Shown here piece by piece: positions 16,520 to 25,238 of a stretch of 64,000 nucleotides of DNA; the stretch's first letter is position 1; every line of letters begins with the position of its first letter. The translations under genes were made by a program, and so were the position numbers. The notes below the pieces were generated by a model. That model had not been told where the DNA came from. It saw only the letters and a program-made list of their open reading frames with translations, and did not search any database. Origin of the DNA: Micromonospora qiuiae (GTDB lineage Bacteria > Actinomycetota > Actinomycetes > Mycobacteriales > Micromonosporaceae); assembly GCF_016863555.1 (NCBI RefSeq), contig NZ_BOPC01000032.1:1-64000 (forward strand), in the 5' to 3' direction.

Positions 16520-18361
16520 GTGAACCTCGCATCCCCGCCACCGCGCGGCGGCAGGACCAGGCGTCGGCTCGCCCTGGTGCTGGTTCCCCTGATGCTGGCG
16601 ACCTTCTTCGCCGTCCCGGCCAGGGCGGACAATCCCGTCGTCCAGCACGTCTACACCGCCGACCCGGCGCCGATGGTGCACAACGGTCGGCTGTACCTCT
16701 ACACCGGCCGCGACGAGGACGGTTCGACGTACTTCACCATGCGGGAGTGGCGGGTCTTCTCGACCACCGACATGTCGAACTGGACCGACCACGGCGTGCC
16801 GATGAGCCTGGCCACGTTCAGCTGGGCAGACGCCGACGCCTGGGCCGGGCACGTCATCGAACGCAACGGTCAGTTCTACTGGTACGTGCCGGTGCGCCAG
16901 CGGTCGACCGGGGCAAGGGCGATCGGTGTCGGGGTCTCCAACTCCCCGACCGGGCCGTTCCGGGACGCGCTCGGCCGTCCGCTGGTCGGCAACGGCGAGA
17001 TCGACCCGCACGCCTTCATCGACGACAACGGGCAGGCCTACCTCTACTGGGGCAACCCGAATCTGTGGTATGTCCGGCTGAACCAGGACATGATTTCCTA
17101 CTCCGGTAGCCCGACGCAGATCCCGCTGACCACCGCGGGCTTCGGCACCCGGACCGGCAACGCGAGCCGACCGACGCTGTACGAGGAAGGCCCCTGGGTC
17201 TACAAGCGCAACGGCATCTACTACAACGTCTTCGCGGCGGAGTGCTGCAGCGAGTTCATCGGCTACTCGACCGCGCCCGGTCCGACCGGGCCGTGGACCT
17301 ACCGTGGCACGGTCATGCCCCGGCAGGGCACCAGCTTCACCAACCACCCCGGGATCATCGACTACGCCGGTAACTCGTACTTCTTCTACCACAACGGCGC
17401 GTTGCCCGGCGGCGGTGGCTACACCCGCTCGGTCGCGGTGGAACGATTCTCCTACAACGCCGACGGGTCGATCCCGACCATGAACATGACCAGCGCCGGC
17501 CCGCCCCAGATCGGCACGCTGAACCCGTACGTCACGCAGGAGGCCGAGACCATCAACTGGGCCAACGGCATCGAGACCGAACCGTCCAGCGAGGGCGGGG
17601 TGAACGTCGGCTGGATCGAGAACGGCGACTGGATCCGGGTCCGGGGCGTGGCGTTCGGCACCGGCGCGTCGTCCTTCACCGCCCGGGTGGCCTCGGGCTC
17701 CAGCGGCGGCAACATCGAGCTGCGGCTGGACAGCGTCACCGGTCCGCTGGTCGGCACCTGCGCCGTGACCGGCACCGGAGGCTGGCAGAACTGGACGAAC
17801 ACCACCTGCAACGTCAGCGGAGCCACCGGCACCCGCGACCTCTACCTTCGCTTCACCGGCGGCAGCGGCTACCTGTTCAACATCAACAACTGGCGGTTCA
17901 CCGCCGGCAGCGGCACCGGCGGGAGCCTGGTGACCAACGGCAACATGGAGAGCGGCACCACCGGCTGGTCGGTCTTCGGCAGCGGCACGCTGTCGTCCAA
18001 CACCAGCGTCGTCCGCAGCGGCTCCCGGTCGCTGCTGCACACCGGGCGCACCGGGTCGTGGAACGGTCCCAGCCAGGACCTGACGTCGCAGTTGACCAAC
18101 GGCCGGACGTACACCACGACGCTCTGGGTACGGTCGCAGAGCGGCACCCCCTCGGTGCGACCGACGCTGGCGCTGACCGCCAACGGCACCACGAGCTACC
18201 TCCAGCTGACGCCGTCGGCGACGGTGAACGCGAACGGCTGGACCCAGCTCACCGGCACGGCGACGGTGTCGTGGAGCGGCAGCCTGACCAACGCCCGATT
18301 CTACGTCGAGACCGCGTCCGGCACCGACAGCTTCTACCTCGACGACGTCACCATCCAGTGA
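16520..18361 (+). CDS. Secreted GH43 glycoside hydrolase with CBM6 and CBM4_9 modules
   Basis: A 613-residue exported enzyme expected to remove arabinose or xylose side groups or units from arabinoxylan. The signal peptide (LALVLVPLMLATFFAVPARA) starts right after GTG 16520, which has AGGAG six bases upstream. The GTG is preferred to the longer frame from 16415. The GH43 domain (about 36-330) shows YTADPAPMVHNG with the general-base Asp, EIDPHAFIDDNG with the pKa-modulating Asp and EEGPWVYKRNG with the general-acid Glu. Residues about 335-470 form a CBM6 (QEAETINWANGIETEP through RFTGGSGYLFNINNWRF). Residues about 475-613 form a CBM4_9 (NGNMESGTTGWSVFGSG through FYLDDVTIQ). A LacI-type operator lies upstream and a hairpin terminator downstream, so it is a single-gene, sugar-induced unit. 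Confidence 0.88.
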   Translation: MNLASPPPRGGRTRRRLALVLVPLMLATFFAVPARADNPVVQHVYTADPAPMVHNGRLYLYTGRDEDGSTYFTMREWRVFSTTDMSNWTDHGVPMSLATFSWADADAWAGHVIERNGQFYWYVPVRQRSTGARAIGVGVSNSPTGPFRDALGRPLVGNGEIDPHAFIDDNGQAYLYWGNPNLWYVRLNQDMISYSGSPTQIPLTTAGFGTRTGNASRPTLYEEGPWVYKRNGIYYNVFAAECCSEFIGYSTAPGPTGPWTYRGTVMPRQGTSFTNHPGIIDYAGNSYFFYHNGALPGGGGYTRSVAVERFSYNADGSIPTMNMTSAGPPQIGTLNPYVTQEAETINWANGIETEPSSEGGVNVGWIENGDWIRVRGVAFGTGASSFTARVASGSSGGNIELRLDSVTGPLVGTCAVTGTGGWQNWTNTTCNVSGATGTRDLYLRFTGGSGYLFNINNWRFTAGSGTGGSLVTNGNMESGTTGWSVFGSGTLSSNTSVVRSGSRSLLHTGRTGSWNGPSQDLTSQLTNGRTYTTTLWVRSQSGTPSVRPTLALTANGTTSYLQLTPSATVNANGWTQLTGTATVSWSGSLTNARFYVETASGTDSFYLDDVTIQ

Positions 18362-18372
18362 CCCGTTGACCC

Positions 18373-18407
18373 GACTGCGGGCCCGGCCGCCGACCGGGCC
18401 CGCAGTC
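18373..18407 (+). terminator. Hairpin terminator after second GH43 gene
   Basis: Perfect 14-bp GC-rich arms (18373-18386 and 18394-18407) with a 7-base loop begin 12 bp after the stop codon. Confidence 0.85.
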
Positions 18408-18614
18408 GTCCACCTCCTGAGGGTGAACCCGCCGCAAACCCCGCACCCGTGTTTCCTCCCGGCTAACCTCCAAGCGGGCGGCAGGCGACGTCGGGGGCCA
18501 GTGTGCAGGAGTTTCCGGATATCGAGGATCACGGGGACCATCAACGATCTGCTGGAAAACCCGATCCCCTATGCACCGAGGCAAGCCTGAGTCACCGAAG
18601 AACGAGGGTGGGCC

Positions 18615-19334
18615 ATGACAACGCCACCTCCGCCCCCGCGGGTGTCCCGGCCCGTCATGTACCAGGAATGGAGGCGGCTCACCTTCCTGCACTGGCGCTA
18701 CCGACCGGAAACCGTCCAGGCGCTGCTGCCGCCTGGTCTGGAAGCGGAGACCTGGGACGGTTCCGCGTGGGTCGGCCTGGTGCCGTTTCTCATGCGGGAC
18801 GTACGGCCACCGCTGGTGCCCGCCGCGCCGTGGCTGTCGCAGTTTCCCGAGACCAACGTCCGTACGTACGTGCGGGACCAGCGCGGGCGAAGCGGCATCT
18901 GGTTCTTCTCCCTGGACGCGGCCCGCCTGCCGGCCGTGCTCGCCGCCAGGGCCACGTACGGGCTGCCGTACTTCTGGTCGAGGATGCGGGTCCACGCCAA
19001 CGGCGACCGGCTCAGTTATCGGTCCCGGCGTCGTTGGCCGGGGCCCCGCGGCGCGCGCTGCGACACCGAGGTCCGGATCGGCGCCGCCCTGAGCGGCGTC
19101 GAAGTGGACCCGCTGGCCCACTTCCTGACCGCGCGGTATCGGCTTTTCTCGGTGTTCGCTGGACAGCTTGTCGCCGCTGAGGCCGAGCACCCGCCCTGGC
19201 TCCTGCATCACGCCGAACCGTTGCGGCTGGACGAGAATCTGCTCGCCGCCGGCGGACTTCCGCCGCCCCGGGGCGACGTTCTCGCCCACGCCTCGGCAGG
19301 CGTGCGGGTGCGGGTAGGGAGGTGGCGCCGGTGA
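18615..19334 (+). CDS. DUF2071 (YqjF-family) protein
   Basis: A 239-residue protein of the YqjF/DUF2071 family, which has an acetoacetate-decarboxylase-like fold. Recognisable features are MYQEWRRLTFLHWRY, RPETVQALLPPGLEAETWDGSAWVGLVPF, the WFFSLDA segment and YGLPYFWSRM. The biochemical role of the family is not settled. ATG 18615 follows GAGGG. It is not clearly linked to its neighbours, which lie in separate transcription units. Confidence 0.85.
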   Translation: MTTPPPPPRVSRPVMYQEWRRLTFLHWRYRPETVQALLPPGLEAETWDGSAWVGLVPFLMRDVRPPLVPAAPWLSQFPETNVRTYVRDQRGRSGIWFFSLDAARLPAVLAARATYGLPYFWSRMRVHANGDRLSYRSRRRWPGPRGARCDTEVRIGAALSGVEVDPLAHFLTARYRLFSVFAGQLVAAEAEHPPWLLHHAEPLRLDENLLAAGGLPPPRGDVLAHASAGVRVRVGRWRR

Positions 19335-19378
19335 GCCGCTCGTCACGCGGCCCGGCGCTGCCTCTCCGTCGCTCACCG

Positions 19379-19999
19379 TCACTGGCGGCGGATGTTCTCC
19401 CTGGTCTCTTCCGCTTGCCCACGCAGATCCCCGGCGGCGGACTGTCCCTGCTCGCGTACTGACGAGGCGCCCTTGGCCGCCCGGTCTTTCACCGCACCGG
19501 CTGCTTCCTGCGCGGGCTGGCGCAGGCTGTCCTGCATCTGGTGGGCGGTGGTGTTCATCTGTTGCTTGATGTCCTCGGAGTGCTCGGCGACCTTGCTCTT
19601 CGCCTGGCCGGCCGCACGTCGTTCCGGCTCTGACGGGGGCAGCAGGGACGAGATGAGAGCACCGAGCCCAAACGCGATCAGTCCAGCAGCCAGCGGGTTG
19701 CCCTGCGTGGCTTCGCGTTGTTTCTGCGGAAGTGTTTCCACCGTCTGTTTGGCCTGCGAGCCGGCAGTGGCCACCTGATGGGCGGCGGACGAGGTCTTCG
19801 CCCGGCCGGTACCACCCGCGTGGGACGCGCTGCCCATGATCCGATCCTTGATCGCGGATAGTCGGCCCCGCGTCTCGTGCATCTTCCGATCGGCGATCCG
19901 GCGTGGATCGACCTTGTCGGTCAACACGTCCACGTCGCTGCTGAGGCGGGTCCGGGTGATTTCGATGTCGGAGCGGATCTCATCTGGATCGGTTGTCAC
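19379..19999 (-). CDS. DUF3618 family protein
   Basis: A 206-residue protein whose N terminus matches DUF3618 (TDPDEIRSDIEITRTRLSSDVDVLTDKVDP). A single membrane segment follows around residue 120 (NPLAAGLIAFGLGALISSLLPP), then an Ala/Gln/Glu-rich helical tail resembling LEA or apolipoprotein-like repeats. GTG 19999 is chosen because GGAAGG lies nearby and DUF3618 begins directly. It overlaps the upstream holin-like gene by about 20 bp. It is the last of three co-directional envelope genes, probably a stress- or envelope-related operon. Confidence 0.8.
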   Translation of the reverse strand: MTTDPDEIRSDIEITRTRLSSDVDVLTDKVDPRRIADRKMHETRGRLSAIKDRIMGSASHAGGTGRAKTSSAAHQVATAGSQAKQTVETLPQKQREATQGNPLAAGLIAFGLGALISSLLPPSEPERRAAGQAKSKVAEHSEDIKQQMNTTAHQMQDSLRQPAQEAAGAVKDRAAKGASSVREQGQSAAGDLRGQAEETRENIRRQ

Positions 20000-20435
20000 C
20001 GTCGTTCCTTCCTGCGTTCCGATGGTGGGTGAAAGCGTCCGGAACCTGGCGGACCGTCTCGGAGGTACGGGGCAGGCCGGCCTTGACCCGACGAAGCCGG
20101 CCGCGCGCCACCGTGAACAGGACAGCACCGATGACAACCCACACTCCAGCGACGATCAGCGCCGCCCACCCCTGATCCATCACGTTCGCCAGCGCCCACC
20201 AGAGCGCGAACGACAGGAACAGCACGATCATGAACCCCGCCAGGGCGGCACCACCGAACATCCCGACCGTCTGACCGGCAGCGCGTACCTCCTGGCGCGC
20301 CTCGGCCTTGGCGAGCTGCACCTCCTGACGCACAAGCGTCGACACGTCACGGGTGACGTCACCGAGCAGCTCACCGAGCGATGCCTGCGCCCGATCGGTC
20401 GGGGCGTCGGCTCGGCCCCGTGCTGACGCACTCAT
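19980..20435 (-). CDS. Phage holin superfamily III-like (Act17) membrane protein
   Basis: A 151-residue protein with an N-terminal helix typical of this family (LGELLGDVTRDVSTLVRQEVQLAKAEARQEV) and two membrane segments (GMFGGAALAGFMIVLFLSFA and WAALIVAGVWVVIGAVLF). The family name refers to similarity to phage holins, but chromosomal actinobacterial members are standard envelope proteins of unknown function found next to DUF3618 genes, as here. It overlaps the upstream gene by ATGA (20432-20435). Confidence 0.8.
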   Translation of the reverse strand: MSASARGRADAPTDRAQASLGELLGDVTRDVSTLVRQEVQLAKAEARQEVRAAGQTVGMFGGAALAGFMIVLFLSFALWWALANVMDQGWAALIVAGVWVVIGAVLFTVARGRLRRVKAGLPRTSETVRQVPDAFTHHRNAGRNDGDNRSR

Positions 20436-20980
20436 GCGCCCACCTCACCCCGGTGGGACGAGGGTGGTTGATCGGTACCCACCTGGCCGTCGGCGGCGAG
20501 GCTGCGGGTCAACCGTCCGGCCAGCATGCCGGCCACCGCTGCCCCGGCCAGGAAGAGGCCGGGGCGGCGGCGCGCGAAATCCCGTACCTCCGCCACCACG
20601 GCACCAGGCTCGCGCTCGTCCAGCCAGTCTGCCGCCCGGTGGGCCTGCTCCGCCGCCTGCCGGGCCAGATCGCCGGCAAGCCCGTGCCGATCATCCCCGC
20701 TGGACATCGACGCCAGTTCGTCGCCCAGCGACCGCAACCCGGCGGCCGCACGTTTCTGCTGGGTGTTGGCTTGTTGAGCGAGCTCATTGGAAGCCTGACC
20801 GAGCAGGTTACGGACCTGCCGGTTCGCTTCGGCGGCAGTGGCCTTGCCCTGCTCGACGGCGCCATGCGCCACCTCGCTGCCCGCATGCTGCACGCTGTGA
20901 GCGGCTGCGGGTGCCTGTGATCGAGCGGCCTGGACCTTCGACTGGGTGCCACCCATCGCCGGGCTCTGTTGCTTGGTCAT
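20432..20980 (-). CDS. Helical protein with C-terminal membrane segment, first gene of the holin/DUF3618 operon
   Basis: A 182-residue protein with a long Ala/Gln-rich amphipathic helical region (about residues 20-130), an RRRPG turn and one hydrophobic segment (LFLAGAAVAGMLAGRL), ending in a polar tail. The RPG-LFLxGAxVAGxxxGR pattern is shared with small actinobacterial membrane proteins (nutrient deprivation or stress-associated type) that occur upstream of holin-like and DUF3618 genes. No function is assigned. Co-transcription with the next two genes is indicated by the 4-bp and 20-bp overlaps. Confidence 0.75.
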   Translation of the reverse strand: MTKQQSPAMGGTQSKVQAARSQAPAAAHSVQHAGSEVAHGAVEQGKATAAEANRQVRNLLGQASNELAQQANTQQKRAAAGLRSLGDELASMSSGDDRHGLAGDLARQAAEQAHRAADWLDEREPGAVVAEVRDFARRRPGLFLAGAAVAGMLAGRLTRSLAADGQVGTDQPPSSHRGEVGA

Positions 20981-21077
20981 GTCGGTGCCCTTTCTGTGGG
21001 CGACGCCCGCCCGTCAGCGGACGGCGGCGCATACCCGGAACTACGCAGAGCTAACCAACCCAACCAGGGCGCCGGGC

Positions 21078-21338
21078 TCACCTGCGGCCGGCGGCCCGCA
21101 GGTGTACGACCAGGATCTCCGCCGGGATGCCCAGCACCCCGGCCAGCAGCGTCAACGGCTCCGGATGGCCGCTGGCGTTCAGTTCCTCGTAGATCTCCAG
21201 CAGGCCCCGCAGCCGGGTGTCGGCGTCCTCCGGCCGCGACGGCAGCTCGGCCAGCCGCGCCTGCACGTACCGGCGCGTCATGATCCGGTCCGGGACGGCG
21301 TCCTCGTCACCCGGGCGCGGCTCTCGTTCGTTCGGCAC
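21078..21338 (-). CDS. Small hypothetical protein
   Basis: An 86-residue, acidic, probably helical protein (TRRYVQARLAELPSRPEDAD, TRLRGLLEIYEELNASGHPEP). It starts 12 bp after the RNase HI gene on the same strand, so the two are co-transcribed. No family was recognised. Codon use is normal for the organism. Confidence 0.65.
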   Translation of the reverse strand: MPNEREPRPGDEDAVPDRIMTRRYVQARLAELPSRPEDADTRLRGLLEIYEELNASGHPEPLTLLAGVLGIPAEILVVHLRAAGRR

Positions 21339-21350
21339 GGGCTGCTCCCT

Positions 21351-21920
21351 TCAGCCGATGGTCAGGCCGGGTCTCGCGGCGTGCCACTCGCGCAGAAATG
21401 CCGCGACCAGGGACTGAGCACGTGGGTACGGGTCGAAGGGCTCCTCCACCCGGCGTCGGGCCATGTGCGCCAGGCTGTCGGCGGCCTCGTTGAGGGCGTG
21501 GTGGTCGTGCGCCTTGACGTGCCGGAACGACAGGTCCCGCCGCCAGGCGACCAGGGCTGCCAGCCGCACCAGCGTCGGTGTCGCCCCGGCCCGGCGTGCC
21601 CGCAGGTCGTAGCCGGTCGGCATCGCCGAGGTGTGTCCGCCCTGCCAGCCGTGCAGGTACGTCAGCGCGCTGCGGCTGTCGACCAGCACCGTCATTCCGA
21701 TCGGCGGCGACTCGTACGCGGTCAGCAGGAACTCGACCGCGCGCAACTCGCTGACCAGTACCCGGGCCTGCCCGGTCGGGTCGGAGCGCCCCGGCCGGCG
21801 GCTGCGCAGCCCGTACCGGCCGTCGCTGGTGACGTACCCGATGCCGCCGGCACGCCCCTTCCAGCTCGCGTCCGTCGTGCAGTGGTTCGGGGAGCAGGTC
21901 GAGGGCGCGAAGGAGCTCAT
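21351..21920 (-). CDS. Ribonuclease HI-like protein
   Basis: A 189-residue RNase H-fold protein expected to cut the RNA strand of RNA-DNA hybrids. The four catalytic acids are visible: D17 (TTDASWKG), E58 (SELRAVEF), D81 (VLVDSRSAL) and D148 (NEAADSLAHMARR). The KAHDHHALNE loop corresponds to the E. coli KGHAGHPENE loop with its conserved His. ATG 21920 is used because every codon from there has G or C in third position, although AGGAGG lies a long 14 bp upstream. A competing ATG at 21930 is out of frame. It forms a pair with the small gene at 21078-21338. Confidence 0.8.
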   Translation of the reverse strand: MSSFAPSTCSPNHCTTDASWKGRAGGIGYVTSDGRYGLRSRRPGRSDPTGQARVLVSELRAVEFLLTAYESPPIGMTVLVDSRSALTYLHGWQGGHTSAMPTGYDLRARRAGATPTLVRLAALVAWRRDLSFRHVKAHDHHALNEAADSLAHMARRRVEEPFDPYPRAQSLVAAFLREWHAARPGLTIG

Positions 21921-22002
21921 CGGGACGCATGACGCCTCCTGAGTTTCGAGCGGTGGGGGTGGAAGGATCGGCCGCGCGGGGCGGATGACTGCTGCGCGGA
22001 CG

Positions 22003-22031
22003 CTGTCGAGCTGAGAGCACAAACGGATCAG
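22003..22031 (+). repeat. Dispersed CTGTCGAGCTGA element, single copy
   Basis: CTGTCGAGCTGA is followed by GAGCACAAACGGATCA. It shares its first 12 bases with the copies at 12802-12890 and 27934-27957, and a (C)ACAAACGG motif that is inverted in some copies. It lies in the 187-bp gap between the RNase H start and the next minus-strand gene. Confidence 0.6.
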
Positions 22032-22107
22032 CCTGGGCGCGCTGGAAGCTGCTCCCTGCGCCGTCGATCTGCGCCGTCGAGTTGCGGCGCTGGTGCGATC
22101 AGCGGTG

Positions 22108-22893
22108 TCAGCTCACCGGCCGCCATTCGCCGCATCGCTGGGAGCTGAAGGCGTAGTCGGAGGAACGGATGGTGACCTGCACCCGCCGAGCCCTGTTGGT
22201 GAAGTAGTTGTCGATGATGTTGCCGGAGCGGTTCTGTCGCTCCCAGTAGCAGCCGTCGACGTCGTGGGTGACGTAGGTGCCGGGCTTGATTTCCTTGCCG
22301 ACCCGGAAGGTGCCGGATCCGAAGAGTCGGCCCTGGGCCTCCAGTTCGATATCGTGCTGGCCGCGCTTGGCCGCCCCGCGCCACTTCTTTGCGTACGGGT
22401 GCTTGGGGCAGAGGGTCAAGGCGCCGTTGATCTCCGAGATCTGGCTCTCGCTCGCCGAGAACCCGGGTTCGGCGTAGACGTCGTCCGGGTCGACCTCGGC
22501 GCAGATGCGGTAGAGGGTGGAGATGTCCTCCTCGTCGTCGTACTTCGAGGTCTTGTAGGCGGCCTTCTCGGCGGCGCCGACCGGGTGGAGCGTCTGGTCC
22601 AGGTCGCAGGCGATCGTGAACGGCTTCTGCTGGGGAACGTTCTTCGGGTCGTCGGGGTAGGGGTCGGTGCTGTCCGGCATCCCGTCGCCGTCACGGTCGG
22701 CGGGCGGTGTCGGGGACGGGGTCGGGGACGGGCTCGCCGAGACTGACGGGCTGACCGATTTCGTCGGCTCGGCCTCGGCGACAACCTGGCCGTCGCCGCA
22801 GCCGGCCAGCACGATGGCCGTCAGCGCGGCGGTGACCAGCGATGGACCGAACCACCGACGGGTGGGCAGGTCGGAGGGGACTTCGGGACGCAC
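22108..22893 (-). CDS. Putative lipoprotein with Asp-rich calcium-binding-like segment
   Basis: A 261-residue exported protein. Its N terminus has a signal sequence ending in a lipobox (LTAIVLAGCGDG), followed by a Ser/Pro/Thr linker and a DRDGDGMPDSTDPYPDDP segment of the thrombospondin-type-3/calcium-binding kind. The C-terminal 80 residues (GTFRVGKEIKPGTYVTHDVD, then CYWERQNRSGNIIDN) resemble a small beta-sandwich domain common in actinobacterial lipoproteins. GTG 22893 is supported by AGGAGG five bases upstream. It is followed upstream by a membrane-anchored protein gene on the same strand. Function is unknown. Confidence 0.75.
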   Translation of the reverse strand: MRPEVPSDLPTRRWFGPSLVTAALTAIVLAGCGDGQVVAEAEPTKSVSPSVSASPSPTPSPTPPADRDGDGMPDSTDPYPDDPKNVPQQKPFTIACDLDQTLHPVGAAEKAAYKTSKYDDEEDISTLYRICAEVDPDDVYAEPGFSASESQISEINGALTLCPKHPYAKKWRGAAKRGQHDIELEAQGRLFGSGTFRVGKEIKPGTYVTHDVDGCYWERQNRSGNIIDNYFTNRARRVQVTIRSSDYAFSSQRCGEWRPVS

Positions 22894-22934
22894 GAGGGCC
22901 TCCTGGGGTCGGGGAGGGGGAGTTGAGGTGCTGA

Positions 22935-23438
22935 TCAGTCCGCGAGCGTGAAGACCATCTGGATGCCGCTGTCGGGGTGGTAGCTCCAGGAGACCCGGAT
23001 GCCGTCCCACTCCCCGGATCGCCGGCCGTCCAGCGCCCTGGTCGCCTCGACCTCTGCGCGTACGGAGTCCGGCATCTCCAGCATGGTCCAGTAGCACTCA
23101 AGCTGCGCATACGCGAGGCCGGAGCTCTTCTTGCCGTGGCTGTTGAGCGTGAGGGTCCGGCCCCCATCACCTACCCGCGCATATTCGGTCCCAGTGGGGC
23201 CGCACCTCGCGTGGGCGGCCTCGACCACCCTGCGGGTCGGCTGCTCCGCGCCCGGCTCGTCGTGTCCGGCACCGGCGAGAAGAAGGGTGATCCCGATGGC
23301 GGCGATGAGGACGGCTACCCCGGCAGCGGCGATCAGGTACGTGTGCCGCCGGCTGGTCGGCACGGAATCCGGAGCGGTTTCAGCGCTCGTGATGACCTCG
23401 GGCTGGTCCGGCGGCATGAGCTGAGAAGGATCGGTCAT
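22935..23438 (-). CDS. Membrane-anchored hypothetical protein
   Basis: A 167-residue protein with a short cytosolic N terminus, one membrane helix (YLIAAAGVAVLIAAIGITLLLAG, about 33-56) and a small extracytoplasmic domain with two cysteines (ARCGPTG and LECYWTM) that may form a disulphide. GGAG precedes ATG 23438. It lies 41 bp upstream of the lipoprotein gene on the same strand, so the two may be co-transcribed. No family was recognised. Confidence 0.65.
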   Translation of the reverse strand: MTDPSQLMPPDQPEVITSAETAPDSVPTSRRHTYLIAAAGVAVLIAAIGITLLLAGAGHDEPGAEQPTRRVVEAAHARCGPTGTEYARVGDGGRTLTLNSHGKKSSGLAYAQLECYWTMLEMPDSVRAEVEATRALDGRRSGEWDGIRVSWSYHPDSGIQMVFTLAD

Positions 23439-23499
23439 GGAGGAGCTCCCTTATGGACACGAATCATGGAGGGCGGGCTCGGGCGAGTGTGGGTGCGGA

Positions 23500-24519
23500 T
23501 CAGGCGGGCGGGATGCCGATGACGTGGATCTCCACGCCTTCGTTGCGCAGCGTCTTCATCGCCTGATAGAGCGCCACCTGAGCGAAGGTGAAGAGCGAAT
23601 TGACGGTGACCGTCCGGCCGGCACCGAGTGCGATGGCGTAGACGACTTTGGTGGGCCGGAAATCCTGGCCGAGGTCACGTCCGTTGGGCTGCCGCCGCAC
23701 CGCGTCGAGGAACTTGGCGCGCGCGTCCTGCTGGTAGCGCAGCGCCTCGTAGGAGACGATGCCCTGGGCGAAGAGGTGGCTGAGCGGGGAGCTGCTCTTC
23801 GCGCGCTTGACGTGAATCAGTTCGCCGCCAGGTCCGAGCAGGTCGCACGCCTCGATGCCGCGGCGGTGTTGTGTCGTTCGCAGCAGCTTCTTGTCCAGCA
23901 GCACCAGGCTGGGGTCACGGCGGGCCGCCTCCCGGTTGTAGGCGTCCTCATCCCGAAGGTCCGCCGTCCAGGGCGGCAGCGTGATGGCGGACGGCCGGGC
24001 CAGGATCTCGTCGATCTCCTGGCGCAGGAAGTCCCGGTGTCGGTCGCCGATCTCGTACCACTCGCCCTCATGAAGCAGCAGGTGGCTGGTGCCGACGGCC
24101 ACCTCCGCCGTGAGCCAACGGAAAGCCCGGGTCGACCCCATTTCCTCGGAACCACGAGCATCGGCGAAGAGCGTGACGGTCCCGTTGCGCAGTCCGCTCC
24201 ACCGATCGTCGTCCAGCGCCCCGTTGGTGTGGGCGAGGATGGCGGGCAGGTCCAGCTCCGTAGCCAGGGTCGGGCGTCGACCGGACTTGGGGACCTGAAT
24301 CTGGTACGACCGGACGTGCTCGATGTCGCTGACGAGATCGCCGGGCACCGCCACGCCGAGAGCGGGCGGATCGGCAAGTCCCAACTGCTCGTCGAGGGTT
24401 TTGGTCAGCTCCGGACCGTCGAAGAGGGTGGGCTGTTCCGGGTTGGGGCCGCGGCGGTCCTTCCGACCCGCCGGGCGGGTGCTGGAGTTGGGCGGAATCC
24501 GCTTGGTCGCACTGCGCAT
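23500..24519 (-). CDS. TIGR04141/DUF6119 sporadically distributed protein, short form
   Basis: A 339-residue protein matching the C-terminal two-thirds of the TIGR04141 (DUF6119) family: EGEWYEIGDRHRDFLRQEID, ITLPPWTADLRDEDAYN, LVLLDKKLLRTTQHRRGIEACDLL and the diagnostic LIHVKRAKSSSPLSHLFAQG with its HxK pair. Full members are usually 500 residues or more. Here the N-terminal region is reduced to about 60 polar residues, but ATG 24519 has AGGAG six bases upstream, so the short form may be real. The family occurs sporadically in bacteria, often in accessory or defence-rich regions, and its biochemistry is unsettled. An HxK/nuclease-like role is speculation. Confidence 0.7.
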   Translation of the reverse strand: MRSATKRIPPNSSTRPAGRKDRRGPNPEQPTLFDGPELTKTLDEQLGLADPPALGVAVPGDLVSDIEHVRSYQIQVPKSGRRPTLATELDLPAILAHTNGALDDDRWSGLRNGTVTLFADARGSEEMGSTRAFRWLTAEVAVGTSHLLLHEGEWYEIGDRHRDFLRQEIDEILARPSAITLPPWTADLRDEDAYNREAARRDPSLVLLDKKLLRTTQHRRGIEACDLLGPGGELIHVKRAKSSSPLSHLFAQGIVSYEALRYQQDARAKFLDAVRRQPNGRDLGQDFRPTKVVYAIALGAGRTVTVNSLFTFAQVALYQAMKTLRNEGVEIHVIGIPPA

Positions 24520-24614
24520 CTCGATCTCCTCGCGTAGAGATTCGTGGTGGCGGTCGGGCGGCGGTGCCGGGAATCGAGGGCGGGCTTCGCGGGACCCGCC
24601 CTCGACACGCGGGG

Positions 24615-25139
24615 TCAGCTCAGGGCGACTTCGACGCCGCCGGAGAACGGCGAGTCGTGCAGCTCGAGTTTGGTGAGCTTGACCTTCTTCGGGATGTCGA
24701 AGACGAGGACGCCGGTCACCTGGTTGCCGGGGTTGATCTCGTTGAACAGGGTCTGCTGGTCCTCGTTGGCGTAGATCGCGGCCGCCGAGTCGGTGGAGTA
24801 CTCGGTGCCGTCGGCGTCGTACGCCTTCTGGCTGCTGTCGATCAGCGTCTGCGGCTCCTTGCCGATGTTCTTGACGTTGACCGTGATCAGGCAGAACTGG
24901 CCCTGGGCCTTGGCGCCGAGCAGGTCGCTGCCGACCTTGCTGACGCCACACTTGGCCGACTTGACGGTGAACTCGAACTTCCCGTCCCGGGCCGCCTGGC
25001 CGATCTTCGCGGTCTTGGCGGGCTTGTCTTCGGCAGCGTCGCCGCCACCGGAACTGCCGGCGTCGTCGGTGGCTCCGGCGCCGCAGCCGAGCGCGACGAG
25101 GGCGGTGGCGAGTAGGGCGATCGTCGTGGTCTTGCGCAT
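24615..25139 (-). CDS. DUF4352-type lipoprotein
   Basis: A 174-residue lipoprotein: signal peptide with a lipobox (LLATALVALGCGAG), a Gly/Ser/Asp-rich linker, then one Ig-like DUF4352 domain. The domain shows FEFTVKSAKCG, GQFCLITVNVKNIGKEPQTL, SQKAYDADGTEYSTDS and NPGNQVTGVLVFDIPK. Such domains are secreted or surface-bound and have no enzymatic role. AGGAGG precedes ATG 25139. It is divergent from the N-6 methylase gene. Confidence 0.82.
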   Translation of the reverse strand: MRKTTTIALLATALVALGCGAGATDDAGSSGGGDAAEDKPAKTAKIGQAARDGKFEFTVKSAKCGVSKVGSDLLGAKAQGQFCLITVNVKNIGKEPQTLIDSSQKAYDADGTEYSTDSAAAIYANEDQQTLFNEINPGNQVTGVLVFDIPKKVKLTKLELHDSPFSGGVEVALS

Positions 25140-25196
25140 CGTTGTCCTCCTGATCGGAACGTGGCGGCGTCAATAAGAGCATCATCTGTGAACCAC

Positions 25197-25218
25197 GTCA
25201 ACGGACATGATGGTTGAC
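25197..25218. promoter_or_regulatory. Inverted repeat upstream of N-6 methylase
   Basis: GTCAAC-N10-GTTGAC is a perfect inverted repeat with 6-bp arms in the 99-bp gap between the divergent DUF4352 and methylase genes, ending 20 bp before the methylase start. The methylase has its own N-terminal HTH, so autoregulation is possible. Confidence 0.4.
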
Positions 25219-25238
25219 AGGTGTGACACACTCCGAAC

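Noticed and set aside
16343..18544. A 733-codon minus-strand frame over the GH43-CBM6 gene
   Set aside because: Low-complexity Arg/Gly/Val-rich shadow of a well-supported secreted hydrolase.
21930..21939. ATG 21930 as start of a different gene beginning MRPDELLRALDLL
   Set aside because: It has a better-placed ribosome site, but the frame loses similarity to anything, whereas the frame from 21920 contains all four RNase H catalytic residues with G/C third positions throughout.
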